Made by a program: the position numbers and the translations under genes
The notes under the pieces: generated by a model
The model's database searches: none
Seen by the model: only the letters and a program-made list of their open reading frames with translations
What the model was told of the DNA's origin: nothing
In this document: one piece after another, positions 1 through 10,530 of the stretch
Position numbering within the stretch: position 1 is the stretch's first letter
Layout: each line of letters starts with the position of its first letter
DNA from: Liopterus haemorrhoidalis
Taxonomy: Eukaryota > Arthropoda > Insecta > Coleoptera > Dytiscidae
DNA: 64,000 nucleotides
Direction: 5' to 3'
NCBI GenBank assembly: GCA_963971575.1
Contig: OZ020623.1
Coordinates: 10,480,980-10,544,979, forward strand

Positions 1-94
1 ATTATTGTACCTTGATCCGCTTATTCTCTCGCTTTATTCTTGTTGTTGTATGTCCTTCATTCTTTCTATTATCTCCTGAATGATATACCATAAT

Positions 95-343
95 TTATTT
101 GCCGAATGAGTTCCAAAAATTACACAACAAAAGAGCAAAATTGATTCTGGGTCGACCATTTCGTGTTTTGTCAATAGTATGAAATTTCTTCATGTTGGTG
201 TCGACTGTTGTTCTAGATATTTTTATTAAAATCGAATTTTGGTGGTTACTTTTGCCATTTTTATGGAAGGCAATTATTAGTGGTCTTTCGTTTCCGGCAT
301 TTTGATAACCACAAATACTTAATCGTAAACGAAGGCATGTCAC
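95..343 (-). pseudogene. Tc1-like transposase N-terminal fragment
   Basis: An 82-codon frame on the minus strand. Its middle resembles the paired helix-turn-helix DNA-binding region of Tc1-like transposases: an ER..II..HKNGKS segment, then SRTTV, then a basic RNGRPR motif near residue 65, which in this family joins the binding domain to the catalytic domain. No catalytic residues follow, because the frame ends in unrelated AT-rich sequence. I read it as a broken N-terminus, by motif order only. A chance match is possible because the helix residues are not well conserved. Confidence 0.45.
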
Positions 344-879
344 AAGAAAATTTCCACCATATGCTTAAAAATATTTAAATTTAAGAAAATGCAGTAAAGT
401 ACAGAATCTATTTATTATTGAAAATTTTGCTATAAAAGAAACGGATAAATACATCTACTTCTGCAGTGTGAACAGCGGTCAAGGAGAAGCTTTATCTAAA
501 GTACTCAGGGAAGTCTGGAACTCACAGCCATACTCCTCCATCTCTACAAAGCTACTTATTTTCCGTACTTTTTTATAGATGTGAAACATGAAAGATGACT
601 AATCAGATAACCTAGGTTTTCACAAAAAAGTTTCTGCGAAAAATCTTCATTATCATTTGGCCAAACAGATCCAACAAATAATGACCAAAAAATGTAAGTA
701 GATAAGACACTGACAATACCATCTCCCAATAGACACTCGAATGGAATCTCCTGGAGCAGGGCTATTTCCCACGAAATTGGACTTATGGGAAAATCTTGGC
801 CAGATATTAAGGCCCAAACAAGGAATACAACTAGATAGCGATGCTTCGTAGAAGCCCTTTGTTTCACTTAGCTACAGGA

Positions 880-1078
880 AATTATACATACATAGTTCTT
901 AAGCAGTTCTTCAATTATTTCGGTATAAACTAAGTCTACTCCGTCCTCTTGTAGAGCTTTAAGAACATGACAATGTTCTAGCTGGTCGAATGTTTTATTG
1001 TAGTCTATTAGAGAAATATATATATGGACTTGTTGTATTCAATATTTTTCTCAATCACCTGATTTCAAGTTTTAATTA
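880..1078 (-). pseudogene. LINE reverse transcriptase fragment (motif A)
   Basis: Translating the minus strand gives about 60 uninterrupted codons containing SLIDYNKTFDQLEH, followed by HVLKALQEDGVD. This is reverse-transcriptase motif A of non-LTR retrotransposons, with the catalytic aspartate in the FD pair. The frame starts after a stop near 1065 and ends at a stop near 890, so only the palm segment remains. It contains no ATG, so it is easily missed. The flanks show no further RT motif that I can read. Confidence 0.7.
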
Positions 1079-1079
1079 T

Positions 1080-1785
1080 GTAATACTCGCTAAATCCAGA
1101 AAATTAGCAAAACAAATGGATGGGCAAATATTTATGAGCAGTATTGTAAATTACTAGTACAAAATTTGATCAAACTAAAAGTAAACAATACCTAACCCAT
1201 CAGAAATCTCTTATAATTCTAGATTCAATTCAGTAACCGTAATATATTTAAAGTTAATTCCAGAACTGTCCTTATTTCTACCCTGAGTTCGCGGGCGCGA
1301 TCCTAAAATACCTTTCCCCCTTCTCTGGGATCGATTCTCGGGCATTCCCCAAGGTTTTATCACGTGACTAGCTAGGTACATTGCTTTACAGAATGGTTCA
1401 TAGCTGCGTTCCTTCAAGAATAGCTTCAAATAGTTTAACAACTCACCAGAAGCCTATTGTTTTACATTATTGGTTAACTATATCTTCATTTAGGGAAATA
1501 TTTTGTTAATTGGCTTATTTGATTTATTTTTGTTGGTAGAATTGATTTATTAGAGATATTTATCATATTGTTATTGCGTGTTTTAGTAAAATAGCTTGGA
1601 TGTTAGATAAACTAAAAACCAAAAAGATTGATGATCATAAAGAGTGTTTAATGGTAGTGGATTTTTAACTTCTAATAATTTCAGAGATCCCCTACATAAA
1701 TATAATTAAAAAAATATATTATTTTCTCCCGTATCTCACCATTAGCCTCTAACAAGGTTTTAAAACTTCAACCACAAAAAAAAAA
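1080..1785. other. Intergenic, no gene recognised
   Basis: AT-rich sequence with one 76-codon minus-strand frame (1211-1441) that matches nothing I know. A short GC-richer patch at about 1288-1350 includes a TCGATTCTCGG stretch that looks like a worn T-arm, but no partner A box is visible. Confidence 0.4.
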
Positions 1786-1789
1786 AACT

Positions 1790-1862
1790 AATGAGCGAGG
1801 TAGTTTACAAGAATTAGTGGCTGTAAATCTGCTACATAAAATTTTATGTTCGATTCTCGTAG
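1790..1862 (+). other. Possible tRNA-derived (pol III box) sequence
   Basis: A short stretch has an A-box-like GAGCGAGGTAG followed about 45 bases later by a B-box-like TGTTCGATTCTC, with a CTGTAAA loop between them that recalls a tyrosine anticodon loop. The acceptor arms do not pair, so this is not a functional tRNA gene. It could be a SINE head or chance. Confidence 0.22.
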
Positions 1863-2087
1863 TTTGTTTCATGAATAAAAACATTTTAAATTCAAGTGAT
1901 TTCTATCAGTAAATTGGTCAATAAAACATTGAATTGGAAGCGGTAGGTCAATAGTAATTATATACCAAAGTTGAGAGAATATTTTATATATCCGATCTGT
2001 ATTATTTACTGAGAGGCAGAGCAAAATGAAGTCTTAAGAATTATAATATATATGTACTTTAATATATACTGTAATTATAAAAATATG

Positions 2088-2126
2088 CTTCGATGTTGAA
2101 CTCAGATTTTGAGTTCAACATCGAAG
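2088..2126. repeat. Perfect 16-bp-arm foldback at the LINE 5' break
   Basis: Arms 2088-2103 and 2111-2126 are exact reverse complements around a 7-base loop. The right arm is the first LINE coding sequence retained. The left arm is its inverted copy. Confidence 0.85.
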
Positions 2127-2740
2127 TCGATCTTCTAGCCAAAGAAGCAGCTGAAAATGGCTCCCTCTTAAATATTCATCTAAACAGTAATGAGATTATA
2201 TCAATCTTCAAATCTTCCATATACAACCAATGGCAACAAGAATACATAGATTCTCTACAACACAAAGGATCATACTACGGTCAAATTCAACCTCTTCTTC
2301 CTAAAAAGCCTTGGTTTTCTTCTCACCAAAGCAGATTTTTTATATCCACTCTTATCCTGCTTAGATTTAATCACAACTTCTCTCCATATCACCTGCGTAG
2401 AATTAACATGGTTTCGTCTCCTTTCTGTCCGTGTGATAATTTGTCTGTCAGTGATTCGAACCAATTATTGTTTGAATGCCCAATTCATTTTCGTAATCGT
2501 AACTTATTCAAACAAAATTTAGTTGTCAAAAAAATATCCTTACCTACCAATATCCAAACGCTTCTTGCTACTAATTCTCTAGACATTTATGAAATTATTT
2601 ATAACTATATTAAAGCAGAAAATATCAAATCATAAATGTAATTTTTAAAATATTGTAATCTCTGTATTTATACATGGATAATAGCCAAAGCAGCTAAAGC
2701 CAACAAATAAAGGAAATATATATATATATATATAGTGTAT
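2088..2740 (+). pseudogene. 3' end of an I/RNase H-bearing LINE (RNase H tail plus zinc-finger C-terminus)
   Basis: An open frame at 2093-2635 encodes the end of a non-LTR retrotransposon ORF2. Residues around 10-20 (EVDLLAKEAAENG) match the last conserved block of the RNase H domain. About 100 residues later HLRRINMVSSPFCPC begins a Cys/His cluster (C.C, then LLFECPIHF) typical of LINE C-termini, and the frame stops at 2635. A short 3' UTR runs into an AATAAAGGAAA(TA)n tail at about 2707-2737, which marks the retrotransposon 3' end. The RT, the endonuclease and most of RNase H are missing: this is a 5'-truncated insertion. The truncation point coincides with a perfect foldback (2088-2126), so the ATG at 2093 lies in the inverted arm and is not a real start. 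Confidence 0.75.
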
Positions 2741-3904
2741 TTATATAGATGGGTTGTGCTAGGCGCAAATTGCCATCGTTGCTGAGCGTCAAATATTGTA
2801 ACCTAGCTAACTGTTCTCGACTTCCCTGGTTGTACCTGTCATTAACCGCAAATCGTCAGACAAGTAAGGTTCTTGAACTTTATATTTTACCAAATAAATT
2901 CCTGTATATCCTCTAAATTTTCACATTAGGTTTAAAAAGGCCATAAATTCTCAATCCAACCCTGTTGAGGTGTCTACTCAGAGCATATAGGCGGTCGTGC
3001 CCAGGTTACAGTGAAAGTTCACGCCAGACTCTCTCAGGGTAGATGGACTCGCATCGTCCGCCATTTCTCTTTACTCCTCCGTTCATGAACAAGGAATGAC
3101 ACAAATGTACGGACAAATTACTAAAGAGAACACTGAACTGCTACACACACACATATGTACACAGACAGTTTAGATATAAGCTTGATAAAACAAGTAATAT
3201 TAAAAATTCATCGCTAAATGAGTAGAATACTAACAATGAACTAAGAAGATGAGATAACCAGTACGACAAATATGGCAATTTGTGCGTTTAATAGAGACGC
3301 ACATATTTTAGTTTTCAATTTTGTAAAACATTTTGTATAAAGGAAGAACTAAAATACAAATTATAGGAAGTACATTTTGCATTTGCTATTTATTTTGATA
3401 ATTACAACTAGTTAAAAATACCCCTTTCGTAAAACAACTGTAATGCATCATTCATGGTGGAGTCACTGGTGTTACAGGAGCGTGACGCGTGGTGTTATTT
3501 GAAAATTTGAATTTCATAGTGGCGTTAAAGGCGTGATAACTGCGCGTTCTCTACTCAGACAGTAGTTGTATCTAACCTAAAAGTTTATACAAGTATTTGG
3601 AGTAAACGGTTATTCAATTTCATTAAATATATCATCAGATCAAAGGAAACGTCTAGTTCTTTTATATATAGATATGAGGAAAAGCGATGGTGGGTACGTC
3701 CCATATTTATATAAAGCAACAGGGACGTTATTTTAACTTGTTGCAAAAAATGAGGCACAGAAAACCGACACAGACAATTACATGCAAATGATTAAATACA
3801 CAGTCTTTTTTACTTGACATCACAGTTTAGATTGAAGATTATGTTTGAATTCGAATTATTCTCGAAATTCGAGTGGATGAAAATACTTGGTCCTAAGTCA
3901 TATC
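2741..3904. other. Intergenic; GC-richer stretch then AT-rich DNA
   Basis: The part at 2750-3085 is clearly less AT-rich than its surroundings. It carries a 28-codon minus-strand frame (ATG at 3064, GAAATGG context, stop at 2978) that could be a first coding exon or chance. No splice or domain evidence supports it. The remainder shows nothing recognisable. Confidence 0.3.
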
Positions 3905-3906
3905 TA

Positions 3907-4786
3907 CGAGGGCAAATTGAAAACTAATGCTTCCATGGCCATAACTTTTATAATGACGGGCCAGACCGTGTCAAATGTAGTATCTGTACATAAGTCCTCC
4001 TAGCGGAGATTCTCAGCAACATCGCGTTTGCGCATGACAGTTCTAAACATAGCGGCCGGCATGGATGTGCGGTTAAAACAACGAACTTTCATTGAATTTC
4101 TTACTGCGGAAGGTGTAGCGCCCATTGATATCCATCGAAGGTTAAGTGCCGTCTACCGTGAGGCGTGTGTTGATGTGAGTACTGTTAGGAGGTGGGTAAG
4201 GACTGTGAAAGACGCAAGTCCTGCTGAAATGGATGTCCATGATCGGGAACGCAGTGGCCGACCAGTGTCGGCATGTGGTGAAAGGCAGGTTGCTCTCGTA
4301 GATGAACTGGTTCGTGAGAATCTACGGTGTAAACAAACATAGCCAACAGGGTGGGTATTTCATAAGAAAGAGTACATCACATTATCTGCAATGTGCTGCA
4401 GTACAGAAGAGTATGCGCGCGTTGGGTGTCCCGAATGCTTACTGATGAAATGAAAGCCAATCGGAAAACAATTTGCGGATAACTCTTGACTCCATATAAA
4501 GCCAACTTTTTCCTCTTTCTAAAGCTTAACATCTCAAGAGCAAGCGTTTCTCTTCGGATGCAGAGGTGATAGCGGAGGTGCGGAAATGGTGCCGTAGGAA
4601 GTCTTCAGACTTTTTCCGTGACGGACTTAAAAACTTGTTGGCGTAAATGTATTACTGTTAATGGCGATTATGTGGAAAAGTGAATATATCAGTGCGTAAA
4701 GTATTATTTCACATTTATAAGTAAACCATATATCAATTACTAATTAAGTTATAGCCATCGAGGCATTAGTTTTCAATATGACCTCG
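3907..4786 (+). mobile_element. Internally deleted mariner element with both terminal inverted repeats
   Basis: Ends at 3907-3930 and 4763-4786 are near-identical inverted repeats beginning CGAGG and containing ATTGAAAACTAATGC. Each is flanked by TA, the mariner target duplication. Inside are a 5' coding part and a 3' coding part, so the limits of this roughly 880-bp element can be read directly. The middle of the transposase is lost and the 3' part has frame breaks, so it is non-autonomous. Confidence 0.9.
4028..4690 (+). pseudogene. mariner transposase, broken
   Basis: The frame at 4028-4342 encodes a mariner N-terminus: a first helix-turn-helix with IEFLTAEGVAPIDIHRRL, then VSTVRRWVR and a DRERSGRP motif at about residues 70-80. 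Downstream, in shifted frames, are VSRMLTDEMKANRKT (the segment before the first catalytic Asp) and a C-terminal SSDFFRDGLKNLL followed by NGDYVEK-like residues at about 4600-4680. The three DD34D catalytic positions are deleted between these parts. A stop at 4340 ends the open part. The first ATG at 4028 is probably upstream of the true start, which by family habit is closer to MDVRLKQ at 4062. Confidence 0.85.
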
Positions 4787-4789
4787 TAC

Positions 4790-5222
4790 AAAACCCTTAA
4801 AATAAAAGTTCTAAATTAAATGTGACAAAATTTGTTCTATTATCATTGAAATTTGATCCAACCCTGTTCTAAATATCGAATGTCATTCACCCTTGTAAAA
4901 TCCTTCTCATGTGATCTTAATAACTCTAAAACGTTTGAAAACAAACCCACGTTGTAAATATTTGATCCGGGTTTAGTGGATGCACAGCACGTATGAGAGG
5001 AAAAGCGGGAAAGGGAAAGGGGGATTCCCCGAGAAAATAACAACAGCACTACATCATAATTTCGTTGTAGAACTAAGTTACATGGCGCAGTGGAAGAATT
5101 CATCTTACAACGTCGTCTTGTATTAGAACAAACGTTTGGTCTCTAATGGGACTTGTCAGGTTTTGTGTTTTGGTTATCTACGATGTTAGATATTTTTAGA
5201 ATCTTTTCAATTAGCCTTAAGC
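4790..5222. other. Intergenic, no gene recognised
   Basis: Holds an 86-codon minus-strand frame (4843-5103) with no motif I can assign. It is serine/leucine-rich and shows no sign of coding selection that I can see. Confidence 0.35.
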
Positions 5223-5225
5223 CAA

Positions 5226-5401
5226 AATATGAGATTGCATTGGAAGCCGATATTCACTTGTATGGCTCTAAATGACAGAATATCTCTTATGTCATTTTGA
5301 AGTGTGAATATTTCCTATTAAAATTCAGTCAAGAGACTCCATCCTTTGTTTACGCGATAAATTGTTTTTCCGATATGTACTTCTACACTACTTTGATTTA
5401 C
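5226..5401 (+). mobile_element. mauritiana-type mariner, 5' end fragment
   Basis: Starts with a terminal-repeat-like GAGATTGCATTGGAAG after TA. It follows the same order of sequence as the 5' end of the minus-strand mariner at 7634-8583 (ATGTTTCCT-like, CCATCCTTTGTTTA, then GATAAATTGTTTTTCCGATATG). Homology stops at about 5401, where the transposase coding region would continue, so only the 5' UTR and first codons survive. Confidence 0.65.
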
Positions 5402-5661
5402 AGGTTGATGCAAGTCTTTATAGTATTTCCAAAATGAAACGACCACTCTTACTTGCTGATTCCAATAATGACTGATAGTATAACCATTATACCTGCTGAG
5501 TTTATGGTTCTGTTAAAAATAGTTGCCAGGAATGTAATAATTATTTAAAATGCACGTGTTTCCTTATATGCTGATTAGAATGGACTGTATATACTCACAT
5601 GACATTCCTTCATATTTTAGGAATGGCTATATTATAAATATAAGCAAGCTTAAAATTCGTT

Positions 5662-5830
5662 CGGTTTTTTTTTTTTTTTTAACTTTTGGACTTAGCTACT
5701 AAGGCCATTATCCAGTAGATGCATTTATTTTTGAAAAATCCATGCCATAACCGGGATTCGAACCCGAGCCCTCATGATCTAGAAGCCAGTGCATTGCTAC
5801 ACTAACCACTACGCCATGGTGACCGGCGTT
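5662..5830 (-). mobile_element. tRNA-derived SINE
   Basis: Read on the minus strand, a tRNA-like head has an A box TGGCGTAGTGG (about 5806-5816) and a perfect B box GGTTCGAATCC (about 5756-5766). A short unrelated body follows, ending in an A-tract (plus-strand T-run 5664-5680). The 7-base acceptor halves do not pair, which argues for a SINE rather than a tRNA gene. Such elements are transcribed by pol III and moved by LINE machinery. No flanking duplication was confirmed. Confidence 0.65.
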
Positions 5831-5940
5831 CTGTTTTAAAGTCTTTGTATTATTTATATTAAATACTTCAAATGTGCACAAACAAAAATCATTCTTTTTT
5901 TGAACTTTTCATTTTATGGCAATTTAAAATTATTAAAATA

Positions 5941-6294
5941 TTAATCATTATCACTATTATCATTGTTTATATCACTATCAGAGTTTGTGTCACTACCACT
6001 GTCATTTAAATTAATAATTATTGAAGATTTATTTGGTGGATTTATTAAAAAATATATTTCAATTTTCTTTACATATACTACACATTTTTTCCCTAAATCA
6101 CTACTTATTGCACTTGTTTCGTCTTTAATTAATTGTACTAAAGTGTCACTTTCTATCGGTGTTGTATTTTTCCGGCGCACATTACCTTTTAATTGGCCCC
6201 ATATTAGTTTTATAGGGTTTGAAACACAATAATATGGCGGTAGCCTTAAAATAGTAGCCACGTCCACATTTTCGCATTCCACGTCAACGTCCAC
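5941..6294 (-). pseudogene. Tc1/mariner-superfamily (IS630-like) transposase C-terminal fragment
   Basis: The 117-residue frame begins just before the third catalytic region: ATILRLPPYYCVSNPIKLIW, in which the family normally has LPPYHCxxNPIExxW. Here the acidic residue after NPI is Lys, so the last catalytic position looks mutated. A KNTT segment, a hydrophobic helix and a Ser/Asp/Asn-rich acidic tail (residues 95-117) follow, as is usual for this insect family. The N-terminal two thirds are absent. The plus-strand frame over the same DNA is a shadow. Confidence 0.75.
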
Positions 6295-6299
6295 ATTTT

Positions 6300-7110
6300 C
6301 ACACTACAAATAACCTTGCACAGATTCACTATTTTCACTACAAAAATTAAGAATTTCTGCAAAATTGTCGCCAAAAAGCCATGTTAATGTATGCACGTTA
6401 TGAACGTTGAAAATTAACTAACAACCCCTAAAATTTAGAAACAATAGGATAAATTTGGAAAATATTCTCAATGGTTTTTAAGAAACTTCAATTGAACTAG
6501 TGTTACATCTATACTAATTAAATTTAAAATTAACTTAATACCCCTTATATTCTTTTTACGGAAACGAGTCTTAAGATTACTGCCATAAACCCATTACCGG
6601 ATTGTTAGGCTTGTTAACAAGAGTGGCCATTTCATTTTGGAAATACTATACTACTATTGTATTTTGTAATTTAAATTATCCAAATCCTAGCAACATAACT
6701 GTTGCTCTAACTTTCGCTTTATTTATCTCTCCATAAATTTATTGGCCAATCTCTTCTGACAATTATCTTCCCAAGACAACCATTAACATATAAACTGCAT
6801 TTTCACTGTTCCCTTCTTCTTAGTTTTCCTTTTGTTATACTCATTCTTACCCCAAAGTGGCCATTATCTTGCATCTAGCATTATCCGTAGATTCCAAAAC
6901 ATAGAATGTTGTTTTAAAAGTAAAAGAACTGGATGTACAAGCAGGTTATTTCATGTCAAGTAGTCTGAATGTCTACACTCGACAATCTCCGAGTTGTCTG
7001 AAATTTTAATTGGTTCTAGATATGTCAGAAAAGAATTTGTGCAAATTTTTAGACCGCAATATTATTGTCATCATTATTTAACAGTCAACAATCTTGCCTC
7101 GAAACTTAGT
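6300..7110. other. Intergenic, nothing recognised
   Basis: AT-rich DNA without a motif-bearing frame. The 61-codon plus frame at 6994-7179 overlaps the start of the next mariner's non-coding 5' end and is not a gene. Confidence 0.4.
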
Positions 7111-7112
7111 TA

Positions 7113-7565
7113 CGAGGTGTGTAAATTAAGTAACCGGACTGGCAACATAGCGTTTGATCTGGCAACATTTGGGACATGAGACTTGGAGAAAAGGCAGGTG
7201 AACATGTGATACGCCTTCAGTACGAGTTTGAACTCATTAGAGTAATTTTGTTGTCCGTAGCGATTTTTTTCGTGAAACAGTTTTTTTTTTTTTTTATTTC
7301 GTTCTCAAAACGTTGACTTGAGTCTTTTTCCTTTTCCCAATATTGAAAAATCACATCAAGGGACGTCATTTTGGGATACTCGAAAACATTCAAACGTTCG
7401 TAATCGACCATTTGAAAGCTATTTCAGTATCCGAGTTTCAGCACTGCTATGAGGATTGGAGAAACCGTCTCCAGCGCTGTGTGGCTTCCCAAGTAAGTTG
7501 TTTTGAGGGAGACAATATTGAATTTTAATTGTATTCGGATAAAAAAATGTAATTTACACACCTCG
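7113..7565 (+). mobile_element. Short mariner deletion derivative (MITE-like), 453 bp
   Basis: Terminal inverted repeats start CGAGGTGTGTAAATTA at 7113 and end with the complement at 7565, each flanked by TA. The first ~190 bp are the element's 5' non-coding region, also seen in reverse at 23180-23363. The rest is the transposase C-terminus (7315-7528) with KNHIKGRHFG, then FQHCYEDWRNRLQRCVAS and a stop. The N-terminal and most catalytic coding parts are deleted. Both ends are kept, so a transposase from an intact relative could in principle have moved it. Confidence 0.88.
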
Positions 7566-7633
7566 TATTTTACACATACCATAACTGCGTGTATTTCTTG
7601 AAATTGAATCCAATCAGTTTCCAGAGACTATTA

Positions 7634-8583
7634 GAAGGTTGCAATGAAAGTTGCTGCTTTCTTGTGTTTTTTTTTTTTTGAGTATTCATTTCAATAACAA
7701 AATGCGTGAAAAAAAAATCACTTTCCAGAGATTTCATGCAATTGATGGTCGTTTTCAAACTATCATTCAAACGCTCCAATTGTTGTCGATAAGTTTCGGA
7801 GATGATAGTTTCCTTTGGTTTCAACAGCTCATAATACAAGACACTCCCCACGTCCCACCAAATCGAGAACATTGCTTTGCGACAGTGTTTCGCTTTGGTC
7901 TCAACGTTAATGGTTGACCAGGATTAACCCATGATTTCTTGCGTTTCGGGTTGTCGAAATAGATCAATTTTTCATTGCTGGACACGATACGCTACAAGAA
8001 ACTCTTCTTTTTATGCCTTGCAAGCAAATCGAGATGTTTAAACGATTAGTAATGGCATTTTCGGTTAATTCATGTGGCATCTCCCTTCTTTCTAGATCTT
8101 TCCCATGGCTTGAAAACATCATGACAGTTGACTTATCAACTTCGAGCTGTTGAACCAATTTGTTGAGTGTTTAAGCAGGATTTTCTTCCAATAGAGCTTG
8201 CAGTTGTTCATCTTTAAAGTTTTTCAATTGACCTGACCGTTGCTTGTCGTGAACGTGAACCACTTTTGAATCTTGAGAACTAATCTCTATATACTGTTTC
8301 CAATGGAACACATTCACCATATTTTTCACAAGCAACCTATGAGCTTCAGCTGTACTTTTTCTCAAATGAAAGTAGTGTAGAAATACACATCGGAAGAACA
8401 ATTTATCGCGTTCCATTTTAATTCGGTTATAGAAAAGCAGTTGTATAAACAAAGGACGGCATCTAATTACTGAATTTCAGTAGGAAACATTCACATTTCA
8501 ACATAAGAGACATCTTTCATCGCCCACACCATACGGACATAAGAGCCACCTACACTTAAACAGCGTCTTTCAATGCAATCTCC
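7634..8583 (-). mobile_element. mauritiana-type mariner, nearly full length, inactivated
   Basis: The ends match as inverted repeats: GAAGGTTGCAATGAAAG at 7634 and the complement of GGAGATTGCATTGAAAGACG at 8583, with TA on both sides. The minus strand carries a transposase in broken frames. N-terminus 8452-8171: a helix-turn-helix, then VHDKQRSGQLKNFKDEQLQALLEE. Middle 8158-7964: LNKLVQQLEVDKSTV, SHGKDLERREMPHELTEN. Then a DNPKRKKSWVNPGQP-like block at about 7970-7910 with the second catalytic region. A final part lies at 7872-7634. Homopolymer runs and frameshifts disrupt it. It lies only 66 bp from the unrelated mariner at 7113-7565. Confidence 0.88.
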
Positions 8584-8589
8584 TATTAT

Positions 8590-9236
8590 ACTGTTAAATT
8601 TGTATGTTCTGACAGTGTAAAGAAAATTTAAGGGTTCCACAACTTTTCACTGAACGTTAATTTTAAACCGTATACTTCTGTGAGACTTGAGAAATGTGAT
8701 CAGATGAACTAATTGCATTATTTATATTCATTAGAAGTAAGAGAAGCTTGCTGAGAAGATTCTTAAGTTGAGAAAACCTTTAATAAATAAATAGACAAGG
8801 GAAAATCATTAAGAAAACCGGCTAGATACTTTTAACAGTACAGCGGAAAGTACTTACTACTTTTCAGTAAACATTCAGATTATAAAGTTCATTTTGATTT
8901 TGTTTCACAACTGCGAATTCTTTAAGTAATTGAAAAGAACAGCAACATGTATAAATAAATTCTAATCAAAATACTTGAGTTTATTGAAAATTTATCCAAG
9001 GTTAAAACTAAAAGCTGTAAAACTAAATTAATAAAAAAAATATTATAATTTAAAATCTACATAGCACAATAGACACTGTAAATTATGACAGTCTGACCAA
9101 TGGTGGCATCATCGTCATTAGGATATTCAATAAGCGCAGCAGTACAGATGGCAACGACTAATCGAATGAATGAAATAATCGATTATTTTGTTTTAGTAAA
9201 TCGATGAATCAAATGATATGTTTGGTTTCGATTAAT
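8590..9236. other. Intergenic with an ATCGAT-rich patch
   Basis: No gene. At 9150-9235 the motif ATCGAT or its variants recurs several times, close to the inverted-repeat end at 9238. Such patches are common in subterminal DNA of DNA transposons. Confidence 0.35.
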
Positions 9237-9460
9237 TAATAACACTGGTCAACAAATTTAAACTTTTTTTTGCTGACTTAGATCTGATACTTGTTTTTAA
9301 CTAATTTTGGGGTGCTGATTTCAAAAATGTTAACAGTTTCTGCCTATCACGTCAAATTTTTGTTCTATTTTGTGTTTTGTGTTTGTGGGACAGCAAAGCG
9401 AGAGATAAAAATTGACCAGTGAGAATAGATTTAAATGTTGGAGACCCAAACATAATACAC

Positions 9461-9650
9461 GAACCTTTGGTGGAGCGAACAAAAATTATTTTCCCCCCTC
9501 TTCATATTAAACTGGGTCTAATGAAGCAGTTTGTAAAAGCGTTGAACAAAGATGGACTGTTTCAAATATATATCTGAAACATTTCAAAGTCTCAGTAATG
9601 AGAAGCTAAAAGCTGGCATTTTTGACGGACCACAAATTAGAAAATTTGAC
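9461..9650 (+). pseudogene. Fragment of a repetitive arthropod ORF (HIKLGLMKQFVKAL type)
   Basis: Translation gives FPPLHIKLGLMKQFVKALNK ending at a stop near 9576. In another frame EKLKAGIFDGPQIRKF follows at about 9603-9650. These two blocks in this order are, from memory, a recurrent repetitive protein in arthropod genomes, probably mobile-element derived, whose function I cannot name. At least one frameshift and one stop separate them. The downstream region to about 9790 has a further open stretch (NWFKGIQKCIDL) that recalls a mariner C-terminus but is too short to call. Confidence 0.45.
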
Positions 9651-10530
9651 ACATAATTTGACAATCGGAGTGGAAAATGCTTCAATAGCATACGAGTGGA
9701 AAAAGTGCTTCGAAAATTGGTTCAAAGGCATACAAAAGTGTATTGATCTCTGGCTTCCATGGGGGTCACACTACTGCGATACAGTCAAGCCAATTCTTTG
9801 AGACTTTATCTAACATGCCTACTATGATATATATTAAACCTCTTTGCATTAACTCTTCAAAAACGTAGAAAAAAATAAAATGCAGTTCCATTTTGAATCT
9901 TACTCATATAATTCCATTTCTACTGTATCTTCTTCAAAGTTTCCATCGTATTAGCACATGTCATAACAGTGTTGACAAGGTACATTTTACGTTTAATAAA
10001 TTCAAGTTGTCCGTTTATTTGTACATGAATAAATTATAGAATACACTGAATCAGATGCACAAATGTTTCCATGCAGTAGAGTGTGTAATATGTGTGTATT
10101 AGCACACGCATACACACACAAATACACATACATGCATGGAGTGTTGGAATTGATTTTCATAATTATAATAGCTCGTTGGTATAAGTGATTACCATGTTGA
10201 CATGACACAATGAAGTGCTTCTCAGAAAAGCTAACATTGGCATGTTACTTTTTTACGGACAGCAGCGTTGTTTTAATTTGTTTAAAATGTTACGTCTGAT
10301 GACCAACTGTCCCCAATTTTAGCTCTATATACCTAAGATGCGTTCGGCATAAGCTAATGATCTACACATTCTGCATAATTTACACAAGAAACGTTCCGCA
10401 TAAAGTTTCTGTGTGCTCTGTGCTGGATTAAGATCGTTCGGCAAATATCATGCAGTACAGTTTGTGTTACCCAGTCGTCACAAGTTCAGATCCTGTGGCA
10501 ATCTAGTGTTTTACGCGGTAAAAATACAAG

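Noticed and set aside
2978..3064. A first coding exon of a host gene (28 codons, ATG in a favourable context)
   Set aside because: Too short, with no clear splice donor or downstream exon.
5750..5830. A tRNA gene on the minus strand
   Set aside because: A and B boxes are good, but the acceptor arms do not pair and an A-tail follows, which fits a SINE.
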